A stretch of 47,065 bases of DNA from an uncultured Anaerobiospirillum sp. (GTDB lineage Bacteria; Pseudomonadota; Gammaproteobacteria; Enterobacterales; Succinivibrionaceae). Below the pieces are notes generated by a model, which searched no databases, had not been told where the DNA came from, and saw only the letters and a program-made list of their open reading frames with translations. A program made the translations under genes and the position numbers. The stretch lies in NCBI GenBank assembly GCA_944390115.1, contig CALXOW010000022.1, positions 1 through 47,065 on the forward strand. The letters are read 5' to 3'. Shown piece by piece: positions 1 to 9,302 of this stretch (the first letter of the stretch is position 1; each line of letters opens with the position of its first letter).

Positions 1-75
1 CATAGCAATTAATGATTTTTGCTTATTTTATCCGATATATATCAGCTTTTGTTGATATTAAAGTCCGAAAGTTAG

Positions 76-681
76 GTGATTAAGCTTTCCTTTGCCGGGC
101 TGGCCGGTCAAGATGAGGTTGCTCTGAGAAATTCGCTTAAGGGCCTGCTGGTTGAGGCCTATGTTAACGCTGGCTTTGCTCAAGTGAAAAAGATGGAGTT
201 TGCGGCGACCACCCTCAATCGCTTGCTTGGCCACCTCTCCAGCATCTCCTTGAAAAATCGCTTGGTGTTCTTAATCGACGATTGGGATTATCCGCTGACC
301 GCAAGCTACGGCTACCCAGTTAGATACCAGGCCGTACTGGACGTGCTCAGCGAGTTCTACACTTGGCTTAATAAGTTGAATCATGTCCGCTTCATCTTGG
401 TCACGGGCCAAACTCATGAGCTCTCCTCGCAGCTGGTGACCTGCGGGGATATCCGCGATATCAGTGCTGACCCAGAATACGTAAGCTTGCTGGGCTTTAC
501 TCCGGAGGAGCTTGAGTCCAATTACGCGCCTTTTATTGAGGCGGCGGCACAGCGCAGAGGTGAGAGCGTCGAGGCAGTGCGCGCTACGCTGGAAGAGTGC
601 GCGAGCGAAATCAGCTTAGAAGGTGGCACCAAGGTTAAGCTCTACAACCCGCGCGCCGTTAATCGCCTTTTGGCCCCTTAA
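76..681 (+). pseudogene. AAA-ATPase-like (PF09820 type) gene fragment
   Basis: A 201-codon open frame begins at a GTG directly after an in-frame TAG (73-75). It matches the middle of the AAA-ATPase-like family that is usually fused to a PD-(D/E)XK nuclease domain. Visible hallmarks are a Walker-B-like strand FLIDDWDYPLT (about residue 65), the sensor-like strand FILVTGQTHELS (about 107), DISADPEYVSLLGFTPEELE (about 130) and the YNPRAV motif near the end. The N-terminal P-loop and the C-terminal nuclease domain are both missing, and there is no convincing ribosome binding site. I read it as a remnant rather than a working gene. A second remnant of the same family lies at 41620-42308. Confidence 0.65.
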
Positions 682-816
682 AATCGCCTGAGCGCTAAAG
701 GCTTCCTCGTAGTGCGGCAGAATAACGCTTAAGTTGAATGTTAACTTGGGCTCACGAGAGAGGGACTGGGGGCGTTTCGGTGAGCGCGATAACGGGAGTG
801 CGGAAGATTGGATGGC

Positions 817-837
817 AGGGCGCGCGCGGCGCGCCCT
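817..837. repeat. GC-rich hairpin after MFS gene
   Basis: Perfect 9-bp inverted repeat AGGGCGCGC / GCGCGCCCT with a 3-nt loop, about 80 bp past the stop of the MFS gene at 916-2175. No T-run follows on the minus strand, so it is at best an atypical terminator or 3'-end stabiliser. A near-identical hairpin lies after the other MFS gene (2194-2215). Otherwise 682-915 holds nothing I recognise. Confidence 0.5.
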
Positions 838-915
838 GAGTTCCGCGCGGTGGGATGGCGCGGTCGCTACTGCGCAGTTAGGGAGTGTTGCTGCGCGGCA
901 GTTGTAGGTTGTGAG

Positions 916-2175
916 CTATTGCTGCTCGGCGGGTTGGGCGTGGTGCGCGGAGATTTGGCTGCCTAACTTCTTGATGAGGAAGAGACTCATTAAGAAGACT
1001 AAGAAGACGCCGCCTGCTTGGCACAGATAGGTGTTGCTCAAGGTAATGGCGTGGGCCAGGAAGCCAATCAAGGCTGGGCCCACTAAGACGCCACTAAAGC
1101 CAATTGCGTTCACAATGGCCACCGAGATGTGCGGTGGTACTTCCTTGATGCGAGCGGTCACCGAGACTAATTGTGGCACTACGTTGCTGGCGCCTACACC
1201 AATCAGGGCAAAGCCGATAAAGGCGGCGATGTAGTGCGGCACAATGACCGCAATGATATAGCCTGCGATGATGAAGAGGGTCGAGAACATCAAGACGCGG
1301 CGCCGACCAAACTTGGTGACCACCTTGTCGCCGGTTAAGCGGCAGATCGTCATCATGATGGCAAAGGCGGCGTAGCCGAAACCAGCGTGCTCTAAGGAGA
1401 AGCCGCGCTCGGTGTTTAAGAAGACGCCCGACCAGTCGAGCATCGAGCCCTCGGTCATGAACATGATAAAGCACATGACACCAATTAATAATACGATTGG
1501 GTGCAAGTAGTATTGTAAGTTGCTGGTCTTTTGGTTATTGGCCGCTTTTTCTTGCTTCTTTTGCGCTTCTTTCTCCAGGTATTGCTCACGGGTAAGGGGC
1601 TGGTTGTGCTCGTCATAATAGACTGTGGTGAGCAAATGGCGACTGCCTAAGAGCGCGACGATTAATAAGATCGCGGCAGCGTAGACTCCAGCTAAATGGA
1701 ACGGCAGGCCTGCGCTTAATAAAAAGGTGACGCTGAGGGCACCGCAGAAACCGCCGACGCTGTAGAGACCGTGCAGACCCGACATAATATTGCGGGCGGT
1801 CACCTGCTCCACTAAGGCTCCCGCGATATTGGAAATCACATCCAAAGCCACGGCATTGATGCCCATGATAAAGAGCACCAGGCCTAGGAGGTAGATATTG
1901 GTGATAAAGGGGATGGAGACCAGGCAGAGCATGACAATCAGGGCCGAAACGACAATCGGGGTACGGCAGCCCAAGCGTGAGCTCAGCCAGCTCGAGGTCG
2001 GCATCGAGACAAAGGAGCCGATACCGACGCACAATAAGAGCAAGCCTAAATTGTGCTCGTCTAAGCCAAAGCGCGCTTTGACAAAGGGAATCATTGGCGC
2101 CCATGCGGCAATGCAAAAACCGGCCATGAAAAAGGAGGCGCGGTTGGCGAAAATCATCTGCTTAGCAGTGCTCAT
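916..2175 (-). CDS. MFS transporter, YbjJ-like (copy 1)
   Basis: A 419-residue integral membrane protein with about 12 hydrophobic segments arranged in two halves around a charged central loop (about residues 190-215, rich in K, E and Q). It resembles the E. coli YbjJ group of the major facilitator superfamily: the start NRASFFMAGFCIAAWAPMIPF, the segment GLHGLYSVGGFCGA, and TEGSMLDWSGVFL, which opens the second half. The substrate cannot be told from the sequence. The ATG follows GAGG at good spacing. It lies 70 bp downstream of a paralogue on the same strand (2246-3460), so the two are probably cotranscribed and arose by tandem duplication. Confidence 0.85.
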   Translation of the reverse strand: MSTAKQMIFANRASFFMAGFCIAAWAPMIPFVKARFGLDEHNLGLLLLCVGIGSFVSMPTSSWLSSRLGCRTPIVVSALIVMLCLVSIPFITNIYLLGLVLFIMGINAVALDVISNIAGALVEQVTARNIMSGLHGLYSVGGFCGALSVTFLLSAGLPFHLAGVYAAAILLIVALLGSRHLLTTVYYDEHNQPLTREQYLEKEAQKKQEKAANNQKTSNLQYYLHPIVLLIGVMCFIMFMTEGSMLDWSGVFLNTERGFSLEHAGFGYAAFAIMMTICRLTGDKVVTKFGRRRVLMFSTLFIIAGYIIAVIVPHYIAAFIGFALIGVGASNVVPQLVSVTARIKEVPPHISVAIVNAIGFSGVLVGPALIGFLAHAITLSNTYLCQAGGVFLVFLMSLFLIKKLGSQISAHHAQPAEQQ

Positions 2176-2193
2176 AAATCCTCATAATGCTAA

Positions 2194-2215
2194 AGGGCGT
2201 GCTGCTGCGCGCCCT
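2194..2215 (-). terminator. hairpin between the two MFS genes
   Basis: A 9-bp stem with one G-U pair (AGGGCGTGC / GCGCGCCCT) and a 4-nt loop, just past the stop of the upstream MFS gene. On the minus strand it is followed by TTTAGC. It is nearly the same as the hairpin at 817-837, so the duplicated unit appears to have carried its 3' end along. It could attenuate transcription into the second transporter. Confidence 0.4.
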
Positions 2216-2245
2216 GACTGTAGAGAGGTTAATCTGTTGTTGCTC

Positions 2246-3460
2246 TTAGGCTTGCTGGGCGGTGAGCTCAGAGATCGAGCCGCTTCTGATGAAGAAGTAG
2301 GAGATCACGGCGACGATTAAGACCATGCAAGCTAAGATTAAGAAGGTTTGCTCCAGGCCAATGCGGTGGGCGACAAAGCCGATTAAGGCTGGGCCTAACA
2401 GACCGCCGATATAGCCAATGGCATTAACGATCAGGATGCTGCGGGCAATTGGGACGCGGCGCTCAGTGGCAGCGTACGACATCGCCTGCGGTACTAAGTT
2501 GGCGGCACCAACACCGACCATGCCAAAGCCGACTAAGGAAACCATTGGGTGTGGCACCATGACCGCCAGAGTGATACCGGAGGCGGCGAAAATCGCACCC
2601 ATGACTAAGACGCGGCGACGGCCTAAGGTGGCGACAATTTTGTCACCGGTTAAGCGGCACACCGTCATCATGCAGGCAAAGGCGGCAAAGCCATAACCAG
2701 CTTCGCTCATTGGCACACCCTTAACCTGGTTTAAGAGCACGCCGGTCCAGTCCATCATCGAGCCCTCGACCATAAACATGATGAAACATATCAGACCAAG
2801 CATGAATAATAATTGGGTGATAAAGACCTTATGCTGGGGGGCACCATCGCTGCTTTGCTCTTTGTCGTTGAACTCACTTAAGTCGGTGAGTAAATAACGG
2901 CTGCCAATCAGGCCGCAATAGAGAATGACCGCGAGCGAGAAGAGGCACGAGGTTAAGAGCAAGTTGCCCATCATAAAGGTCAGGCCCGAGCTCAAGAAGG
3001 TCGCCACAATGAAGACACCAGCGGTGTTGCCTAAGGAGTACACGCCATGCAGGCCCGACATGATGTTGCGCTGCAACATACGCTCTAAGGCACCGGCATT
3101 GATGTTGGCGGCAAGCGACAAGAACTCACAGCTTAAGCCCATGCAAAAGAGCACGGCGGCTAAGACGTAAAAGTTTGGAATGACCGTGACTGAGCCTAAG
3201 CACAAGGTCAATACCAGCGATGCGGCGCGCACCGTAGCGCGGCAGCCAAACTTGTTGATGAAGTAGCTGGCAATGGCCATGGCGCAAGCGGCACCAACGG
3301 CGATGCACATGAGGAGCAGGCCTAAGTGATCCTCAGTGAGCGCAAAGCACTCCTTGATGTATGGGATGAATGGGCCCCAGGAGGCCATGGCAAAGCCTGG
3401 AATCCAGAACGCAGCGCGATTGGAGTTTATTAAACTTGATGGCTTAACACTCTCGGTCAT
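2246..3460 (-). CDS. MFS transporter, YbjJ-like (copy 2)
   Basis: A 404-residue paralogue of the 916-2175 transporter with the same layout: NSNRAAFWIPGFAMASWGPFIP at the N-terminus, GLHGVYSLGNTAGV near residue 140, and VEGSMMDWTGVLLN opening the second six-helix half. I place the start at the ATG at 3460 because its N-terminus then aligns with copy 1. An upstream in-frame TTG (3484) would add eight residues. The ribosome binding site is weak (GGTGGT). It is the first gene of the pair on the minus strand. The substrate is unknown; the family includes sugar and drug carriers. Confidence 0.85.
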   Translation of the reverse strand: MTESVKPSSLINSNRAAFWIPGFAMASWGPFIPYIKECFALTEDHLGLLLMCIAVGAACAMAIASYFINKFGCRATVRAASLVLTLCLGSVTVIPNFYVLAAVLFCMGLSCEFLSLAANINAGALERMLQRNIMSGLHGVYSLGNTAGVFIVATFLSSGLTFMMGNLLLTSCLFSLAVILYCGLIGSRYLLTDLSEFNDKEQSSDGAPQHKVFITQLLFMLGLICFIMFMVEGSMMDWTGVLLNQVKGVPMSEAGYGFAAFACMMTVCRLTGDKIVATLGRRRVLVMGAIFAASGITLAVMVPHPMVSLVGFGMVGVGAANLVPQAMSYAATERRVPIARSILIVNAIGYIGGLLGPALIGFVAHRIGLEQTFLILACMVLIVAVISYFFIRSGSISELTAQQA

Positions 3461-4153
3461 AGCAACCACCACAATCAGAACCAAGAATAGGAAACAATGA
3501 GTCGGGCTCAGGGCCCTTGCTGCGGGCTAGTTTGGCAAATCACTTTAACTTGGTCTAGCCCCCATTAGGGCCTTAGCTAAAAGGTGATAGTCGAAAGTCA
3601 TTTGAGTGCAGTCGAGCGTGAACGCGCACGGTACCATCACGGTTCAAAGTGTGATCGTATCGACAAAATTGGCGCGGGCAAGTTAACTCAGTGCACTAAG
3701 CGTCGGCTGCAATATACGCTTAAGCGGCCTCACTGGACTGCTCCCAGCGTCCTCAGGCGCTAGGCCTATTTGCTTCGCTGTGCCGGGCGCTGCGCACTCC
3801 GCTCCAGTGATGCCATAAGTTCCGCGATTGACGGGGCGCAAGCGCTCATGAGAGCAGAGTCAGCCAGCGCTTAGGGGCGCCGAGCGCGGGCTCGCCAGTG
3901 ATCTTGCGTCGTCTAGTTATGGAAAGGCCCGAGCCCCGCTAGGACTACGTCCTGAGCTCAGCGTGCGTTAAGCGCGGGGATCAGTGCCGCCCGGTGCCGT
4001 CCTGGATGTTGGTTGGTACCGGGATGACACGAAAGAGACGTCGGTTAGTGACGTGCTCGGGCTGGCCCAGCGCAAGGCGGCCCTGTGCGTGCTGCTCGGC
4101 GCGGGCGCCGGGCGGGTGCGGGGCCAGCTGGTGCTGGTTCAGCTTGGGCTGGG
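3461..4153. other. intergenic, no gene seen
   Basis: Nearly 700 bp between the start of an MFS gene and the stop of mrcA. Short open frames here are GC-rich shadows without ribosome binding sites or family resemblance. No tRNA arm pattern was seen. The minus-strand promoter for the MFS pair should lie near 3470-3600, but I could not assign it. Confidence 0.5.
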
Positions 4154-7078
4154 TTAGAAGATGTCGCCGTCTTCGACGGTGCTGCTGTCGATGCCGGTGT
4201 TCTTGACGCTCTGGGCAGCGGCGGCCTCATCGACCACGAACATGCCAGGGAGCGCAGGCTCGACAATGCCGCGATTCTTGGTGATGACCAGGCCCGCAGG
4301 TCTAGGGATTTCGGTCTCCTCCACATCCTTTTGGGCATCACGGAAGAAGTAGGCAAAGACTGGCTGGGCGGTGGCACTACCACTTTCTGAGCCCATGCCA
4401 CGGGCATAGCCTAAGTCACGGTCGTTATCAAAGCCCACCCAGGTAGTGACCACGAGATTGTTGTTAAAGCCTGAGAACCAGGCGTCGTGGACGTTGTTGG
4501 TGGTGCCGGTCTTACCGTGTAAGTCCTTGCGGCCGGTGATAGTGCTCGAGCGATAGCCCGTACCCCAATAGCGCTCGCCCTCTAAGTTGTAGCCGCCGTA
4601 GATGGTGCTGGTCATAAGCGAGGACATGAGGTAGGCATGGCCGTGACTTAAGATCTGCGGAGCCGGGTGCGTTGGCTGGGCTAAGCTATCTAAGTCCGCG
4701 AGCATCGCCTGCGATAGCTGTGGTCCGGTGACGTAGAAGCCTTGCTGATCGATGTTAGCTGGGACCTCGACGTCAGGGGTCACCAGCTCGCCTTCCTCGT
4801 TGTAGGTCTTGGCGCTATAGCCGGGAATACCATATGGGAAGATCTCGGTCATCAGCGGGTGCTCGACCTTGGACTCATTGACGTGGGCCTGGCGTGCGAC
4901 ATCCAGCTCACTTGGAGTGAAGCTCGACAAATAGGTCAGCTGAATATCGTTTTGGACGGTATCGGGCGCACTTGGGTCGGCAATACGCGGATGCGCCTGA
5001 TAGAGTAAGGTGCCATCTTCGAGCTCAATGCGGTCGATGAGGTATGGGGTGAGCTTGTAGCCGCCGTTAGCAAAGCTTGAGTAGGCGGTGGCCACCTGCA
5101 ATGGGGTGAGCTCGACCGAGCCTAAGGCCATCGACTCGCTTTGCTGGAACTTCGGAATGTAGATGTCAAACTTGCGCAAGTGCTCGACTGCATTCTCAAC
5201 ACCGACGTGGCGAATGGTGCGAATCGAGATCGAGTTCTTAGAGCGCGCTAAGCCCTCGCGTAAGGTCATCGGACCATCAAAGCGATTTGGCGAATTGGTT
5301 GGTTCCCACCAGGTCTGCGAGCCCACGTCCCAGGTCTTGATCGGGACATCCGGAATGACCGAGTTTAAGGCCATACCGTAGGCGATGGCCGAGGAGTAGA
5401 TAAATGGCTTGAAGTTGGAGCCCGTCTGACGCAGCAATTGGGTGGCGCGGTTAAACTTGCTCTTTTCAAAGTCATAGCCGCCACACATGGCGCGCACGGC
5501 ACCGGTGTGCGGATCTAAGGCGATCAGGGCACCTTCGACATCCGGTAGCTGGGTTAAGGTGGTGACGGTGTAGGTCTCAGCTAAGTCCCCAGTCTGCTGC
5601 TTTTGCTTATTCGTGACCTCTTGGTCGTAGGTGAAGATGAGGTCGCCCTTGAGTAAGAACTCACTTGGGGTGGTTGGCATCTCGCCTTGGTTGCGATCGC
5701 TCTTAAAGGCACGGGCCCAGGACATACCCTCCCAGGTGAGCTGTTTTTGCTCGCCTTGGGCGGTCAAAATCGTGGCTTCCTTATTGGCGTCATCGACTGT
5801 AAGCACTAAGGCTGGGTCAATCTGGTCGTACTTATCTTCCTTGCGGATTAAGTCCAAGATGGCATCGTAATTTAAGTGCAATGCCTCTTGCGCCTTTTGG
5901 TCGTGAGCAAAGAGATCCATGGCCTCGACTTGCGCGACCACGGCTGGGTAATCGACCTTTTGCTTATTAGCAGTCAGCGTGTCGATCACTTGCTGGCGCG
6001 CCGTCATGATGATGCCGTTATTGGCATTGGCGCCGACACCGTTTTTCTCGGTTGGGACCTTAGCACTGCCGCGAATACCGCGCGTGCCATCGTAGAGATT
6101 AAAGAGCGGACCACGATAGCCGTGACGCACGTCGTAAGCGGTCAGCGCGGCAAAGAGGGAATCGTGGGCAAAGTTCTGGTAGTTGGAGTCGACCGTGGTG
6201 TAAATCTTAAAGCCACGGGTGTAGGCATTCGGGCCATACTTGCTTAACACAGCCTGACGGACTTCTTCGGCCACATAAGGGGCATAGGCCTCAAGCGGGG
6301 TCGAGTGGAAGTAGGCCTTAGATGGGGCTTCGTCGGCGGCCTTAAACTCTTCAGGGGTGATGTAGCCCAAGGTCAGCATACGCGAGAGCACCAAGTGACG
6401 ACGCTCCTTGGCGCGCTGCGGATTGGTAATTGGGTTTAAGGTCGAAGGGGCCTTCGGCAGACCGGCGATAGTGGCGATCTCCGCTAAGGTCAGCTCATCT
6501 AAGCTCTTGCCATAATAGGTTTGCGCAGCCGCGACCACACCGTAGGAGCGGTGACCTAAGGCAATCTTATTGAGGTAGAGCTCTAAGATCTCGTCCTTGG
6601 TTAAGACCTGCTCCATGCGCCAGGCAATGAAGACTTCCTTGATCTTACGTTCGATGGTCTTATCGCGGGTTAAGAAGAAGTTACGGGCGACCTGTTGGGT
6701 AATGGTCGAGGCACCTTGGGCGGCACGGCCTGAGGTGGCAGCGACTACCGCCGCACGCAAAATACCGATCGGGTCGACGCCGGTGTGCTCGTAGAAGCGG
6801 GTATCTTCGATCGCTAGGAAGGCCTGCTGCATCTTGAGCGGGATTTGCTCAAGCGATACCGGGATGCGCTTGTGCTCGCCGAACTCACCGATGAGCTTGC
6901 CATCTTGGGTGTAGATCTTCATTGGCGTCTCAAAGCTGACATGCTTGAGCTCTGCGACATCTGGCAGCTCTTCTAAGGTTGAGTAGTAGGCTGCTGCTAC
7001 TACGCCGCCTGAGGTGGCACAGCAAAAAAGACCGGCCCAAAATGCTATCTTGGCATAGCGCAGTGCTTGCAACAACAC
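4154..7078 (-). CDS. mrcA: penicillin-binding protein 1A (class A)
   Basis: Bifunctional peptidoglycan synthase anchored in the inner membrane; it polymerises glycan strands and cross-links peptides. The N-terminal membrane helix is at residues 10-30. The glycosyltransferase GT51 domain (about 55-230) has catalytic Glu in EDTRFYEH (91). The transpeptidase domain has SNFK (nucleophile Ser554), SKN (613-615) and KTG (856-858). The GTG start is supported by AAGGAG eight or so bases upstream. At 974 residues it is longer than E. coli PBP1A (850). The extra length includes the linker around 330-500 and an insertion between the SxN and KTG motifs (about 690-810). It is divergent from aroK; the hof genes that separate them in E. 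coli are absent. Confidence 0.95.
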   Translation of the reverse strand: MLLQALRYAKIAFWAGLFCCATSGGVVAAAYYSTLEELPDVAELKHVSFETPMKIYTQDGKLIGEFGEHKRIPVSLEQIPLKMQQAFLAIEDTRFYEHTGVDPIGILRAAVVAATSGRAAQGASTITQQVARNFFLTRDKTIERKIKEVFIAWRMEQVLTKDEILELYLNKIALGHRSYGVVAAAQTYYGKSLDELTLAEIATIAGLPKAPSTLNPITNPQRAKERRHLVLSRMLTLGYITPEEFKAADEAPSKAYFHSTPLEAYAPYVAEEVRQAVLSKYGPNAYTRGFKIYTTVDSNYQNFAHDSLFAALTAYDVRHGYRGPLFNLYDGTRGIRGSAKVPTEKNGVGANANNGIIMTARQQVIDTLTANKQKVDYPAVVAQVEAMDLFAHDQKAQEALHLNYDAILDLIRKEDKYDQIDPALVLTVDDANKEATILTAQGEQKQLTWEGMSWARAFKSDRNQGEMPTTPSEFLLKGDLIFTYDQEVTNKQKQQTGDLAETYTVTTLTQLPDVEGALIALDPHTGAVRAMCGGYDFEKSKFNRATQLLRQTGSNFKPFIYSSAIAYGMALNSVIPDVPIKTWDVGSQTWWEPTNSPNRFDGPMTLREGLARSKNSISIRTIRHVGVENAVEHLRKFDIYIPKFQQSESMALGSVELTPLQVATAYSSFANGGYKLTPYLIDRIELEDGTLLYQAHPRIADPSAPDTVQNDIQLTYLSSFTPSELDVARQAHVNESKVEHPLMTEIFPYGIPGYSAKTYNEEGELVTPDVEVPANIDQQGFYVTGPQLSQAMLADLDSLAQPTHPAPQILSHGHAYLMSSLMTSTIYGGYNLEGERYWGTGYRSSTITGRKDLHGKTGTTNNVHDAWFSGFNNNLVVTTWVGFDNDRDLGYARGMGSESGSATAQPVFAYFFRDAQKDVEETEIPRPAGLVITKNRGIVEPALPGMFVVDEAAAAQSVKNTGIDSSTVEDGDIF

Positions 7079-7244
7079 CTTCTACTCCTTGGCGAACCCA
7101 CAGAAAAAAGAAAAAACAAACGAATAATTTTAGCAAAAAGCGGCCCAAGGCGGCAGGCCGAAAAAAGCGCAATCATGGTGCAAGGTGCCGCGCCGGGCCC
7201 AAGTCAGGCACAATGAGGCGATTAGAACCTTTTGGGAGATTACC
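7079..7244. promoter_or_regulatory. divergent mrcA / aroK intergenic region
   Basis: 166 bp shared by two divergent genes, with an A-rich stretch (about 7105-7145) that contrasts with the GC-rich surroundings. Promoters for both directions should be here. I see no box close enough to consensus to name. GGGAGA at about 7234-7239 is the likely ribosome binding site for aroK. Confidence 0.45.
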
Positions 7245-7784
7245 GTGCCACTTGATAAGCCGATTTTGCTCGTAGGCCCGATGGGCGCGGGCAAGACCAC
7301 CATTGGTCAGGCCTTAGCGCAAACGCTGAAGGTGAGCTACATCGACAATGATGATCTCATCATTACCACGATGCGTCAGAGCTATCCTGACATCACTATC
7401 CCCGAGATCTTTGCGCGCTGGGGTGAGGACTTCTTCCGCGAGCAAGAGCGCAATTGCTTAAAGAGCATCATCACCGTCAGTCCCTTCCCGTACCAAGTGA
7501 TCGCAGGCGGCGGCGGCATTGTTGGCCCTGAGCCCAACCGCGCGCTCATCAAGCAGTACACCTATTGCCTCTACCTGGATTTACCGGTTGAGGAGCAGTA
7601 CGCGCGGGTCAAGGGCGACACCAATCGCCCGATGTTAAAGGCTCCTGACGTGATGGCGCGCATCAAGGAGTTAGCCCTCAAGCGCGATCCCCTCTATCGC
7701 GAGGTCGCCTGCGCTATTATCGATGCTAACGCCCCGATTGCCACGGTAGTGGAGCGCTGCCTGAGCGCCTTGCCGCGCTCATAA
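7245..7784 (+). CDS. aroK: shikimate kinase
   Basis: Phosphorylates shikimate at the 3-hydroxyl with ATP, the fifth step of the shikimate pathway, in the cytoplasm. The 179-residue product has the P-loop GPMGAGKTT (11-19), the shikimate-binding DNDD near residue 40, the glycine-rich GGGG motif near 90, and the lid arginine region TNRPML. I chose GTG at 7245 over the upstream ATG at 7185 because GGGAGA precedes it at proper spacing and the length then matches AroK (173 in E. coli). It is the first gene of the aroK-aroB-damX cluster. Confidence 0.93.
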   Translation: MPLDKPILLVGPMGAGKTTIGQALAQTLKVSYIDNDDLIITTMRQSYPDITIPEIFARWGEDFFREQERNCLKSIITVSPFPYQVIAGGGGIVGPEPNRALIKQYTYCLYLDLPVEEQYARVKGDTNRPMLKAPDVMARIKELALKRDPLYREVACAIIDANAPIATVVERCLSALPRS

Positions 7785-7904
7785 GCCCCGCGCTCAATGC
7801 GGCCCAGCTGAGCTCAAGCTGGCTTGAAAGCTGGTCGGGCGCTGGGTGAGCTGGTACTGGGCTAAAATTGACTGGGCCTTACCCAAAGATTGCCGGAGAA
7901 AGAT

Positions 7905-9008
7905 ATGACCGAACAATTGGTACACGTCGCCTTAGGTGCGGACTCGTACGATATTCACATTGGCGCGCACTTAAACCACGGTGAGCTCATCGCTCAGTGC
8001 ATGCAGGGCAAGACCCAAAAGGTCTTAATTGTCACCAACGAGACCATTGCCCCGCTTTATCTTGAGAAGTTTCAAGCTGACCTTGAGGCGCACGGCTTAA
8101 CCTGCGCTAGCTGCATCTTGCCTGATGGCGAGGAATTTAAGAACGCTGAGTCCTACCTCAAGATTATGACCGCCGCCATTGAGCATCAGCTCGATCGCGG
8201 CTGTGCCTTAGTGGCCTTAGGTGGCGGCGTCATTGGCGATTTGACCGGCTTTGCGGCCGCGACCTACCAGCGTGGCATTGCCTTTTTCCAGGTGCCAACC
8301 ACCCTCCTTGCGATGGTTGACTCATCGGTCGGTGGTAAGACTGCGATCAACCACCCGCAAGGCAAGAATATGATTGGCGCCTTCTACCAGCCGTTAGCTG
8401 TCCTCATCGATCTTGAGTTCTTAAAGACCTTACCGGAGCGCCAGATTGCCGCCGGTATGGCTGAGGTCATCAAGTATGGCGCGATTTTAGACCGTAATTT
8501 CTTTGACTATCTGCAAAGCAAGGGCGGCTACAGTGAGCTTGACCTGGCCTACGTCATCAAGCGCTGCTGTGAGATCAAGGCAGACGTGGTAGCGCAAGAC
8601 GAAAAGGAGCACGGCTTACGCGCGCTGCTCAACTTCGGTCACACCTTTGGTCACGCCATTGAAGTGGGCTTAGGCTTTGGTAATTTCCTACACGGTGAAG
8701 CCGTCGCTATCGGCATGGCGGTCGCCGCTTGGATTGCCCAAGAGAGCAAGTTTGGCCTCAGCGCGCACGAGTGCGAGCAATTAGTTGAAGTCCTCAAACG
8801 CTACGACCTGCCGTACGCCATTCCAGACCAGCTCTCAGGCCAAGACTTCTTAGGGCACATGCTCCACGACAAGAAGGTCAAGGATGGCCACATCCGCTAC
8901 GTCATGCTCAAGGCCTTAGGCCAAGCCCAAGTCACTCGTGACTACGACAATGAGACCATTGTCGCGTACCTCGACGCTTGCCCATATCGCAAGCACTACG
9001 CCCACTAG
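7905..9008 (+). CDS. aroB: 3-dehydroquinate synthase
   Basis: Converts DAHP to 3-dehydroquinate using NAD and a divalent metal, the second shikimate step. The 367-residue product shows GGGVIGDLTGFAAATYQRG, PTTLLAMVDSSVGGKT, and the metal ligands in AEVIKYG (Glu), NFGHTFGHAIE (His) and HGEAVAIGM (His). The ATG at 7905 is preceded by GGAGAA at four bases; an upstream TTG (7890) is in frame but lacks a site. It lies 120 bp after aroK on the same strand, as in E. coli. Confidence 0.95.
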   Translation: MTEQLVHVALGADSYDIHIGAHLNHGELIAQCMQGKTQKVLIVTNETIAPLYLEKFQADLEAHGLTCASCILPDGEEFKNAESYLKIMTAAIEHQLDRGCALVALGGGVIGDLTGFAAATYQRGIAFFQVPTTLLAMVDSSVGGKTAINHPQGKNMIGAFYQPLAVLIDLEFLKTLPERQIAAGMAEVIKYGAILDRNFFDYLQSKGGYSELDLAYVIKRCCEIKADVVAQDEKEHGLRALLNFGHTFGHAIEVGLGFGNFLHGEAVAIGMAVAAWIAQESKFGLSAHECEQLVEVLKRYDLPYAIPDQLSGQDFLGHMLHDKKVKDGHIRYVMLKALGQAQVTRDYDNETIVAYLDACPYRKHYAH

Positions 9009-9302
9009 CGCATTTGCTAAAATGGAGGCAAGGCCCCAAGCGGCCGTTAACCGTGTCAGAGCGTACCTCCGCGCATAAGTAGTGGCTCCAAGCGTGCCCG
9101 CAGGCTCAAGGGGCGGTCGTGGGGGCTGGACGGTCGCGGTGCGCGCGGGCGTCGGCTCAAGGTGGGCTGAGCGCGGGCGGGAGTAGGGTGGCCCTTAGTT
9201 GGTGCTAAGAGCAGTGGGGCGTGAGCTCAAGCTGGGGTTAAGCTCAAGCGGGCTCTAACCTTGCTTGGGGTGGGGCAAGTATTGTGGTTATGAGGGAGTG
9301 CG

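Noticed and set aside
3994-4407. Several open frames around the mrcA 3' end
   Set aside because: They overlap or flank mrcA, are Cys/Arg/Ala-rich and have no supporting signal.
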